Source of the DNA: Deltaproteobacteria bacterium
GTDB lineage: Bacteria; Desulfobacterota; Desulfovibrionia; Desulfovibrionales; Desulfovibrionaceae
NCBI GenBank assembly: GCA_031253875.1
Contig: JAIRVN010000086.1
Coordinates: 1 to 5,229, forward strand
Direction of reading: 5' to 3'
DNA length: 5,229 nt
The notes beneath the pieces were generated by a model. That model worked only from the letters and a program-made list of their open reading frames with translations, had not been told where the DNA came from and did not search any database. Below are positions 1 through 4,719 of this stretch, in pieces. Position numbers and translations under genes: made by a program. Each line of letters begins with the position of its first letter. Within the stretch, counting starts at the first letter, position 1.

Positions 1-1
1 A

Positions 2-364
2 TTGCGGCCTTGCTCGGCACTGCTGCGTATTCCTTTGTCCGTAGCTCCGACGCCTGCCTGATTGTCGGATCGTGAATGATTCATCTTCTGCGTCCGTAGG
101 GCGCAGCATGTCGGCGATATGGAAACGCCCGTAAAATATCAGTGCCGCCAGTACGGTGCAGCGTAATCCCCGAAAGAACTATCCGGCCCAAACAATGACT
201 TCGGCCAGATGGCAAATTCCAGCCGAGATTCGAGATGCTCCGGCCTGGGCCGTATGAAAGAGTTGGCGACTGGACTCACCGGGACGAGGCCTCCCGTCAG
301 GGTTGCCGCTCTGCCCCGGCTGGAACAGATGGTTTTTCTGTTTTTTCTCTGTATTTTCAGCTAG
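2..364 (-). pseudogene. Decayed phage-type gene with a DUF5681-like N-terminus, no start codon, runs off the left edge
   Basis: On the minus strand one frame stays open from 364 to the window edge except for a single TAG at 179-181. Its first part reads ENTEKKQKNHLFQ followed by PGQSGNPDGRPRPG. The GQSGNPxGRP signature is typical of the N-terminus of DUF5681 proteins, which are often found in phage and prophage regions. A strong ribosome binding site (GGAGGT, 370-375 minus) stands five bases before codon 362-364, where a start is expected, but that codon is CTA, and no ATG, GTG or TTG lies between it and the motif. After the motif the similarity fades. Past the TAG the frame reads a hydrophobic stretch (LRCTVLAALIFYGRF) and then a polar tail. 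I read this as a prophage gene remnant that lost its start and gained a stop. The motif assignment is fairly firm; the continuity of the 3' half is uncertain. Confidence 0.5.
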
Positions 365-378
365 GTGTTACCTCCATG

Positions 379-486
379 CTATGCGGCAGCCTCACTGCCA
401 TGTGTGTTGACGCCGCCGCGCGGGTTGAAGATTTGTGAAACTGGCAAACGTAAGCCCCGCTGACTCAAAAGCCAGCGGAACTTGCA
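379..486 (-). pseudogene. C-terminal remnant of an unrecognised gene upstream of the DUF5681-like remnant
   Basis: A minus-strand frame opens after a TAA at 487-489 and runs 35 codons to a TAG at 379-381. It ends with RLPVSQIFNPRGGVNTHG then SEAAA. The stop lies three bases before the GGAGGT ribosome binding site of the DUF5681-like remnant, the spacing seen between consecutive genes of an operon. No start codon with a ribosome binding site is visible, and the frame is cut off close to where the brnT promoter begins (498). I do not recognise the family. It may be the tail of a phage gene interrupted when the brnTA module arrived, or only a chance open frame. Confidence 0.25.
457..478. repeat. 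Inverted repeat upstream of the brnT promoter
   Basis: CCGCTG (457-462) and CAGCGG (473-478) are perfect arms. Allowing one A-C mismatch, the stem extends inward to a CAAA loop. No T-tract follows on either strand, so a terminator is not well supported. It could be a junction scar or a structured leader element. Confidence 0.35.
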
Positions 487-497
487 TTATGCGCGCC

Positions 498-526
498 TTG
501 ACAAAGCACAATTTTGTGCATACATT
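498..526 (+). promoter_or_regulatory. brnTA promoter (TTGACA, 17 bp, TACATT)
   Basis: A perfect -35 hexamer TTGACA (498-503) is separated by exactly 17 bp from a -10 hexamer TACATT (521-526), a very good sigma-70-type promoter. Transcription would be expected to begin close to position 533, almost at the brnT ATG (532), so the message would be leaderless or nearly so. No Shine-Dalgarno sequence is seen before brnT, which fits. The promoter spacer contains a palindrome, listed separately. Confidence 0.75.
506..519. promoter_or_regulatory. Palindromic operator candidate inside the brnTA promoter
   Basis: GCACAA (506-511) and TTGTGC (514-519) form a perfect inverted repeat with a 2-bp centre, lying entirely between the -35 and -10 boxes. 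BrnA antitoxins are ribbon-helix-helix DNA-binding proteins known to autoregulate their operons. A dimer bound here would block RNA polymerase. The site is seen directly; its recognition by BrnA is inference. Confidence 0.6.
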
Positions 527-531
527 CAGCT

Positions 532-813
532 ATGAGCTTTGAATGGGATGTAGACAAAAACCGGGAAAATTTCGCCAAGCATGGCGTAAGCTTTGAGCTT
601 GCCTGCAAAGTCTTTGACGACCCTTTGGTTTCGTATCTCTTTGACCGGATTGTGGATGGTGAAGAGAGATGGCAGGCCATCGGCAAGGTGTTGCACGTGC
701 CCTTGTTGGTAGTGGCGCATACTTGGCGCGATCAAGATGGAGAGGAGATCGTCAGGATCATCTCAGCGCGGCAGGCTTCCTCTCACGAAAGGAGACGCTA
801 TGAACAAGGTTGA
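532..813 (+). CDS. brnT: BrnT family type II toxin (ribonuclease)
   Basis: This encodes a 93-residue protein matching the BrnT family, RelE-fold ribonuclease toxins that slow growth by cleaving RNA and are neutralised by BrnA. Family hallmarks are in place: FEWDVDKNRENFAKHGVSF at residues 3-21, the VFDDP segment at 27-31, DGEER near 42-46, the LLVVAHTWR strand at 58-66, and the closing RIISARQAS with the basic ERRRYE tail at 75-91. ATG 532 is chosen because MSFEWD is the usual beginning. An in-frame TTG at 514 lies inside the promoter palindrome and is unlikely. There is no Shine-Dalgarno sequence, and the predicted transcription start nearly coincides with the ATG. The 3' end overlaps brnA by 14 bases, as expected for a coupled toxin-antitoxin pair with the toxin first. 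Length is normal and no lesion is seen, so it is probably functional. Confidence 0.92.
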   Translation: MSFEWDVDKNRENFAKHGVSFELACKVFDDPLVSYLFDRIVDGEERWQAIGKVLHVPLLVVAHTWRDQDGEEIVRIISARQASSHERRRYEQG

Positions 814-1060
814 AATCCCTCCGATTGAGGAACAGATAGCGAATATGAGGCAGAAGGAAGACAAGGACATAGATTTTTCCGACATCCCTGAAATCCTTGA
901 CTGGACAGGAGTAGTGCGAGGCAAGCTCTATCGTCCCGTCAAACGGCATGTGACACTGCGGCTTGACGCTGACGTTCTGGAATGGTTCAAACACAGGCAT
1001 CCCAAATATCAGACGGCCATCAATGCAGCTTTGCGCCAGTATATCCATACGCAGCAATGA
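800..1060 (+). CDS. brnA: BrnA family antitoxin (ribbon-helix-helix DNA-binding protein)
   Basis: This 86-residue protein is the cognate antitoxin and likely autorepressor of brnT. The N-terminal half, rich in charged residues with a DFSDIPEI segment at 25-32, is the part that in this family contacts the toxin. The C-terminal half is a ribbon-helix-helix motif: a strand HVTLRL at 50-55, a first helix around DADVLEWFK at 56-64, then YQTAINAALRQYI at 70-82. This pattern (TLRLD, LEWFK, YQTxINAxLR) is characteristic of BrnA. The start at ATG 800 is supported by an AAAGGAG ribosome binding site (788-794) five bases upstream and by the 14-base overlap with brnT. Its likely operator is the palindrome at 506-519. 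No terminator is obvious after the TGA. The pair sits among decayed phage and island genes, typical of a mobile toxin-antitoxin module. Confidence 0.92.
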   Translation: MNKVEIPPIEEQIANMRQKEDKDIDFSDIPEILDWTGVVRGKLYRPVKRHVTLRLDADVLEWFKHRHPKYQTAINAALRQYIHTQQ

Positions 1061-1087
1061 CATGCTCTTGCTGCTCTGAAGTCGCCA

Positions 1088-1222
1088 ATGGACAAGTTTA
1101 CTGAAAACGTGTTGGAAGCCCCTGATGATGAGCTTGTATGCTGGTGCGCAGGCGTTTCTGCCAAGGTAATCCGTGATGCCGTGAAACATGGCGCGCAAAC
1201 TCTATCAGGACGAAGACCTTGA
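1088..1222 (+). pseudogene. Truncated BFD-like [2Fe-2S]-binding domain fragment
   Basis: A 44-codon frame begins MDKFTENVLEAPDDELV and continues CWCAGVSAKVIRDAVKHGAQTL. This matches the first half of small BFD-type [2Fe-2S] proteins: a Cys-X-Cys pair (residues 18 and 20) followed by a helix and the GAxTL turn. The family normally goes on to a second cysteine pair (a C-X4-C type motif) that completes the cluster site. Here the frame ends instead with SGRRP and a TGA, so two of four cluster ligands are missing. No convincing Shine-Dalgarno sequence precedes the ATG. The similarity stops about 30 bases before the selC-like repeat at 1244, so the 3' end may have been cut off by an insertion or deletion. 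It is unlikely to bind a normal cluster. Confidence 0.5.
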
Positions 1223-1396
1223 GCAGGAATAAAAAACTAAGTCGCGTACAGGAGTCGAATGCATTAGATAATATACTGCTATAACACGATAAATTAACTT
1301 ATAACTGTGTTTATACCGTCAACAATGCCGACAATTTTTAACGCTGCCCTATAGGCTGGGTCATCCCCTTTTCAGAGAATGGCGCACTGGATCATG
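1223..1396. other. AT-rich intergenic stretch, no gene recognised
   Basis: This stretch is visibly richer in A and T than the flanks, especially 1223-1340. It holds the selC-like repeat at 1244-1259 and an imperfect inverted repeat, TATAACAC (1280-1287) against GTGTTTATA (1307-1315). No frame looks coding. The base composition suggests acquired DNA or an island edge. Confidence 0.5.
1244..1259. repeat. Partial direct copy of the selC 3' region (att-like)
   Basis: GCGTACAGGAGTCGAA here matches GCGTATAGGAGTCGAA at 2501-2516 inside selC, 15 of 16 bases and in the same orientation. The matched selC segment covers the T-loop, the T-stem and the start of the acceptor 3' strand. Similarity does not extend on either side, so the acceptor end and CCA are not copied. 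tRNA 3' ends, selC among them, are known integrase targets that leave such direct repeats at island borders. The match is seen; the att interpretation is inferred. Confidence 0.4.
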
Positions 1397-1936
1397 CTAA
1401 AATCCGATTTTGCGTTGTGTGCCATCTGACGGGACAATCATCTGCCGCAAGGCATGGACGATGGTCTTGATGGCTTCATCGTGTTTTCCCACGGCACTTT
1501 CGAGTTCCGCCACCTTGGCGGCGAGTTCTTTATAGGCGGGTACGGCCTGACGCAGCCAGACGAAAGCGCGGATGATCATGCGGCTGATTTCTTCTGCCCG
1601 CTCTGATTTTAACACGCTCGAAAGCATGAGCGCCCCGTGCTCGGTAAAGGCATACGGGGCATAGCGGCGACCACCGTGTTTTAAGGTCACATTTTGTGAC
1701 CTCAAACTTGAGGTGACAAAATGGCACCTCAAGTTGTTCCATTCTTCCTCGGAAAGCTGAAACATGAAATCGTCCGAGAAACGCCCAGGATTACGCTTTG
1801 CGGCTCTAATGAGATGTTTAGTTTCCACCCCGTACAGAACCGCAAGGTCTGAATCCAACATGACCCGCTGCCCGCGCAAGTCAAAAATGCGTTATGCAAC
1901 GGCGTCCAAGGTGAATGATGACTGGATATCCGGCAT
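1397..1936 (-). pseudogene. ORF6N domain protein gene interrupted by a nonsense codon
   Basis: The frame reads from ATG 1936 as MPDIQSSFTLDAVA, then TAA (1892-1894), then RIFDLRGQRVMLDSDLA and on to the end. ORF6N (KilA-N-type) proteins occur in phages and islands and are thought to bind DNA or regulate. Family landmarks after the stop are RGQRVMLDSDLAVLYGVET, the NPGRFSDDFMFQL segment, the WNNLR region, GGRRYAPYAFTEHG, and a C-terminal coiled-coil-like stretch ending RKIGF. The ATG is supported by AAGGGAG (1941-1947 minus) four bases upstream. Without the TAA the protein would be about 179 residues, a normal length, and RIFDLRGQRVML across the stop is the usual family sequence. The TAA therefore looks like a point change from GAA or CAA. 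Restart at TTG 1879 would give 160 residues, but no ribosome binding site precedes it. The rest of the frame is intact, so the mutation is probably recent. Confidence 0.85.
1684..1735. repeat. Two adjacent hairpins inside the ORF6N coding sequence
   Basis: AGGTCACA (1684-1691) and TGTGACCT (1695-1702) are perfect 8-bp arms with a TTT loop. AACTTGAGGTG (1705-1715) and CACCTCAAGTT (1725-1735) are perfect 11-bp arms with a 9-base loop. The two units resemble each other, about 19 of 23 bases in direct alignment. They encode the repeated peptide LRCHFVTSS and LRSQNVTL just before GGRRY. Confidence 0.8.
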
Positions 1937-2150
1937 ATAACTCCCTTACCAAGCCATTCTTTACACCAAAAAGCCCGCCCGGCGCGATGCCATGTGCTAT
2001 GAGTTTCGCCACTATCTCCCGACAGCCAGCCCAGGGCGTAGACCGCATTCTTGATGTCCAGCCCAAGGTCTTCGCCTTGATAGGATTTGCGTGCTATTTT
2101 GATGAGATATTGTGCAATATCGGCGTATATAGGCTGGTGTACCCTCTTTT
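1937..2150 (-). other. Stretch without a recognisable gene between DUF2442 and ORF6N genes
   Basis: Between the DUF2442 stop and the ORF6N start no full gene is recognisable. One minus-strand frame opens at TTG 2154, overlapping the DUF2442 stop as TTGA, and reads HQPIYADIAQYLIKIARKS before losing any resemblance to a known protein. PIYxxIAxYL recalls the first helix of GntR-family regulators, but the winged-helix signature that should follow is absent. It may be a scrambled remnant or untranslated. No Shine-Dalgarno sequence supports the TTG. Confidence 0.3.
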
Positions 2151-2360
2151 TCAATCTGGAAGACCCTGCAGGCCAAGGATGGAAATATCTTCATCCACCT
2201 CCGGCCAATGCACCCCGTAACCTCTGCCTATCAACTTCCAGTTTGACCGTTGCGTCACGCTTGCCGAAAGCAGGCGAGGGAACCAGGCCAAAGGCGCAGA
2301 AAGCGTTCTGCCGTCCGCAAGGTCAAGCATGACGGAATCATCGCCAAAGCGTACACCCAT
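2151..2360 (-). CDS. DUF2442 domain-containing protein
   Basis: This 69-residue protein carries the DUF2442 signature: DLADGRTLSAPLAWFPRLL at residues 13-31, followed by NWKLIGRGYGVHWPEVDEDIS at 40-60. The family is small, soluble and of uncertain function. It often lies beside DUF4160 or in toxin-antitoxin-like and island settings, but no DUF4160 partner is seen here. ATG 2360 is the first standard start near the domain. The frame stays open upstream to about 2489, across a terminator hairpin, but offers no other supported start. No clear Shine-Dalgarno sequence precedes ATG 2360, so the true N-terminus is uncertain and a few residues at the front of the domain may be missing. It lies downstream of selC on the same strand, beyond a strong terminator, and no good promoter is obvious. 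Confidence 0.75.
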   Translation of the reverse strand: MGVRFGDDSVMLDLADGRTLSAPLAWFPRLLSASVTQRSNWKLIGRGYGVHWPEVDEDISILGLQGLPD

Positions 2361-2408
2361 AGACTGAGAGTTATTTGCTGCTGGGTAGTATGGTTTTTGT
2401 ATCTTGAA

Positions 2409-2429
2409 GGTTGGAAATGCGGTTGGAAA
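2409..2429. repeat. Tandem 9-bp direct repeat GGTTGGAAA
   Basis: GGTTGGAAA occurs at 2409-2417 and again at 2421-2429, twelve bases apart start to start, between the DUF2442 start and the selC terminator. Role unknown; it could be a short slippage product or a binding site. Confidence 0.4.
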
Positions 2430-2432
2430 ATT

Positions 2433-2484
2433 TTTATCCCATAAAAAAAAGTCCGTTTCATCGGACTCTTTTTTATGGGATAAA
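2433..2484 (-). terminator. Long hairpin terminator after selC (possibly bidirectional)
   Basis: Arms 2433-2455 and 2462-2484 pair over 23 bases with one mismatch around a 6-base loop. The inner core is AGTCCG paired with CGGACT, flanked by an A-run and a T-run, so on either strand it resembles an intrinsic terminator with a U-tract. It lies nine bases beyond the selC CCA end and should end the tRNA transcript. The outer arm TTTATCCCATAAA makes the stem much longer than usual. Confidence 0.8.
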
Positions 2485-2492
2485 GTCAATTA

Positions 2493-2586
2493 TGGCGGAG
2501 GCGTATAGGAGTCGAACCTACCAACGACATCTCTGCCGTCCACTGGTTTTGAAGACCAGGCGCCACACCGGTGACAACACGCCTCC
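2493..2586 (-). tRNA. selC: tRNA-Sec (anticodon UCA), selenocysteine tRNA
   Basis: On the minus strand a 94-base tRNA gene begins GGAGGCGT and ends ACGCCTCC, discriminator G, then an encoded CCA. The acceptor stem has 8 base pairs, the hallmark of bacterial tRNA-Sec. The anticodon stem CTGGT/ACCAG encloses the loop CTTCAAA with anticodon TCA (2550-2552), which reads UGA. A long variable arm with a 6-bp stem (ACGGCA/TGTCGT) and a T-arm with AGGTTCGACTCCT follow, much as in Escherichia coli selC. The product is charged with serine, converted to selenocysteyl-tRNA by SelA, and delivered by SelB. Its presence implies that the organism makes selenoproteins, in this group typically formate dehydrogenases and hydrogenases. 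selC is a classic island integration site, and decayed phage and island genes lie downstream. The gene itself looks intact. Confidence 0.97.
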
Positions 2587-2597
2587 GTGCATACTCC

Positions 2598-2626
2598 TGC
2601 ATACGTCAAAGCCCGTGCGGCTGCAA
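2598..2626 (-). promoter_or_regulatory. Possible selC promoter
   Basis: On the minus strand TTGCAG (2621-2626) and TATGCA (2598-2603) are spaced by 17 bp, and the tRNA 5' end lies 11 bases beyond the -10-like box. TGCATAC is directly repeated at 2588-2594 and 2598-2604, one helical turn apart. The -10 match is weak, so this is tentative. Confidence 0.35.
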
Positions 2627-2684
2627 GCGCGCATCCTGCTTCCAACCTCAGGGGCGGCCGGTTCAAACCCCCGCCGCACGCCGC

Positions 2685-2704
2685 TTGCCGAAAAAATACG
2701 GCAA
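2685..2704. repeat. Small inverted repeat in the selC-ftsH intergenic region
   Basis: TTGCCG (2685-2690) and CGGCAA (2699-2704) flank an A-rich 8-base loop. It lies between the divergent selC and ftsH promoters. No convincing T-tract follows, so it could separate the two units or be a regulatory site. Confidence 0.4.
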
Positions 2705-2719
2705 AGCTTTCCTCGTGCA

Positions 2720-2748
2720 TTGTCAAAGCGGAAAACAGATATTACATT
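2720..2748 (+). promoter_or_regulatory. ftsH-folP promoter (TTGTCA, 17 bp, TACATT)
   Basis: TTGTCA (2720-2725) and TACATT (2743-2748) are separated by exactly 17 bp. Transcription would start near 2755, giving a leader of about 60 bases before the ftsH TTG. The -10 box lies within a small inverted repeat (CATTA 2745-2749, TAATG 2757-2761). No sigma-32-like heat-shock promoter was recognised. Confidence 0.6.
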
Positions 2749-2814
2749 ATCGAAAGTAATGCCATCAGGGCGGTACGCGGCACACACGCCTGCCCCAGCA
2801 AACGGAGGCTTCTT

Positions 2815-4719
2815 TTGAATCAACTGCCAAAAAACATGATGCTTTGGGCAGCCATTGCCCTGGCCATGGTCATGTTGTTTAACATGTTTAACCAGCCTTC
2901 AGGCTCCTCCGGCAAACGCATGCCGTACAGCGAATTTTTGGAGCGGGTGGACAAGGGCGGCATAACGGAAGTGCTCATCCAGGGGCATACCATCAGCGGC
3001 AGAACTCTGGACGGTTTTGTCTTCCAGACCTATGCCCCTCAAGATCCCGGCCTGGTGGGCAAGTTGCTGGACAAAAAGGTCGCGGTCAAAGCCGAACCCA
3101 GCGAGGAGTCTCCCTGGTACATGACCTTGCTGGTTTCCTGGTTTCCCATGTTACTGCTCATCGGCGTGTGGATTTTCTTCATGCGGCAGATGCAGGGCGG
3201 CGGAGGCAAGGCTATGTCCTTCGGGCGTTCACGAGCTCGTCTGCTCAACCAGGACAGCGCGCGCGTCATGTTTGAGGATGTGGCCGGGGTTGATGAAGCC
3301 AAGGAAGAGCTGCAGGAAGTTGTGGAATTTCTTTCTTATCCGCGCAAATTTACCCGCCTTGGCGGGCGCATCCCCAAGGGCGTGCTGCTCATCGGCCCTC
3401 CCGGCACCGGCAAAACCTTGCTGGCCCGCGCTGTGGCCGGCGAGGCCGGTGTGCCGTTCTTCTCCATTTCCGGTTCGGATTTTGTGGAAATGTTTGTGGG
3501 CGTGGGCGCTTCGCGCGTGCGCGATTTGTTCATCCAGGGCAAAAAGAACGCCCCCTGCCTGATCTTTATTGACGAAATCGATGCCGTGGGCCGCCAGCGC
3601 GGCGCGGGCCTCGGCGGCGGGCATGACGAACGCGAACAGACGCTCAACCAACTGTTGGTGGAAATGGACGGTTTTGAGTCCAATGAAGGGGTCATCCTGA
3701 TCGCGGCCACCAACCGTCCGGACGTGCTCGATCCCGCGCTGTTGCGACCCGGCCGTTTTGACCGCCAGGTGGTGGTGCCCTCGCCCGACGTGCGTGGCCG
3801 CAAACAGATACTCCAGGTGCATACCCGGCGCACGCCGCTATCCAGAGAAGTGGATGTGGACGTCATTGCCAGGGGCACACCCGGTTTTTCCGGCGCGGAT
3901 CTGGAAAACCTGGTCAATGAGGCCGCACTGCAAGCCGCCAAACGCGAAGACGATGTGGTGTGCATGCATGACTTTGAATACGCCAAGGACAAGCTGCTCA
4001 TGGGCAAGGAACGCCGCAGCCTGGTGTTCTCCGATGAAGAAAAAAAGATGACCGCCTACCACGAAGCCGGCCACGCCATTGTGGGTTCACTGCTGCCGGA
4101 AACGGATCCGCTGCACAAGGTGACGATTATTCCGCGCGGGCGCGCGCTGGGCGTCACCATGTTCCTGCCCGAGGAGGACAAACACAGCAAAAGCCGCACA
4201 GCCCTGGAAAGCCAGATTTGCATGAGCATGGGCGGTCGCGCGGCGGAACTCATCGTCTTTGACAACTACACCACCGGCGCGGCCCAAGACATCAAGCAGG
4301 CCACCCTGGTCGCCAGATCCATGGTCTGCAAGCTGGGCATGAGCGAACTCATCGGGCCGGTGGCCGTGGGCGATCAGAGCCAGGAAGTCTTTATAGGCCG
4401 GGAATGGATCTCCAACCGCGACCACAGTGAAGAAACCTCGCGCGTGGTGGATGCCGAAGTCAAACGTCTTGTGGAAAGCGGCATGAAGCAGGCCGAGGAA
4501 ATCCTGCGCTCCAACATTGATACCTTGCACAACGTGGCCAACGCCCTGCTGGAGCGGGAAACAATCAACGGCGCGGAACTCCGGCTGTTGCTGGACGGGC
4601 GGCCTTTGCCGCCGATGGCGACACTGGAGGATACGCACACGTTCCAGGACGAGAGCGAAGGCTTTGCCATCGAGGACGACGATGCGCCGCCCGACGGCGG
4701 CAAGCCCACCCTGCAATGA
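2815..4719 (+). CDS. ftsH: ATP-dependent zinc metalloprotease FtsH
   Basis: This 634-residue membrane AAA+ protease extracts and degrades misfolded membrane proteins and selected soluble regulators, acting as a hexamer in the inner membrane. TM1 lies at about residues 8-25 and TM2 at about 102-123, with a short periplasmic domain between. Walker A GPPGTGKT is at 194-201, the pore-loop FVGVG at 227-231, and Walker B LIFIDEID at 249-256. The second region of homology spans 298-316 with arginine fingers R311 and R314. The zinc site is HEAGH at 416-420 with D492 as likely third ligand. The start is TTG 2815, with CGGAGG (2803-2808) six bases upstream; the resulting N-terminus ([13 protein letters not shown]) fits relatives. 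An ATG at 2836 has no ribosome binding site. The acidic, probably flexible C-terminus is usual. The stop overlaps the folP start as ATGA, so the two are likely co-translated. All catalytic residues are present. Confidence 0.97.
   Translation: MNQLPKNMMLWAAIALAMVMLFNMFNQPSGSSGKRMPYSEFLERVDKGGITEVLIQGHTISGRTLDGFVFQTYAPQDPGLVGKLLDKKVAVKAEPSEESPWYMTLLVSWFPMLLLIGVWIFFMRQMQGGGGKAMSFGRSRARLLNQDSARVMFEDVAGVDEAKEELQEVVEFLSYPRKFTRLGGRIPKGVLLIGPPGTGKTLLARAVAGEAGVPFFSISGSDFVEMFVGVGASRVRDLFIQGKKNAPCLIFIDEIDAVGRQRGAGLGGGHDEREQTLNQLLVEMDGFESNEGVILIAATNRPDVLDPALLRPGRFDRQVVVPSPDVRGRKQILQVHTRRTPLSREVDVDVIARGTPGFSGADLENLVNEAALQAAKREDDVVCMHDFEYAKDKLLMGKERRSLVFSDEEKKMTAYHEAGHAIVGSLLPETDPLHKVTIIPRGRALGVTMFLPEEDKHSKSRTALESQICMSMGGRAAELIVFDNYTTGAAQDIKQATLVARSMVCKLGMSELIGPVAVGDQSQEVFIGREWISNRDHSEETSRVVDAEVKRLVESGMKQAEEILRSNIDTLHNVANALLERETINGAELRLLLDGRPLPPMATLEDTHTFQDESEGFAIEDDDAPPDGGKPTLQ

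Noticed and set aside
1..75. Plus-strand hydrophobic tail ending at TGA 73-75, possibly the end of a gene left of the window
   Set aside because: Only 24 codons with no recognisable family; a competing minus-strand frame is equally open, so it cannot be supported.
235..438. Plus-strand open frame of 67 codons
   Set aside because: No ribosome binding site or recognisable domain. The opposite strand carries the more convincing DUF5681-like motif with a ribosome binding site.
1330..1396. Possible terminator after the ORF6N gene, around GCCCTATAGGC
   Set aside because: The dyad is short and imperfect and no T-tract follows on the minus strand.
2655..2680. tRNA-like T-loop GGTTCAAACCC between selC and ftsH
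   Set aside because: The flanking bases do not form a five-pair T-stem, and no matching anticodon stem, acceptor stem or CCA could be found on either strand. It is treated as coincidental.
2587..2814. In-frame 76-residue upstream extension of FtsH
   Set aside because: The extension has no membrane-protein character, covers the divergent promoter region, and lacks a ribosome binding site. TTG 2815 has a well-spaced CGGAGG and gives the usual FtsH N-terminus.
3229..4007. Long minus-strand open frames opposite ftsH
   Set aside because: They are mirror frames of a GC-rich, clearly conserved gene and have no domain or ribosome binding site of their own.
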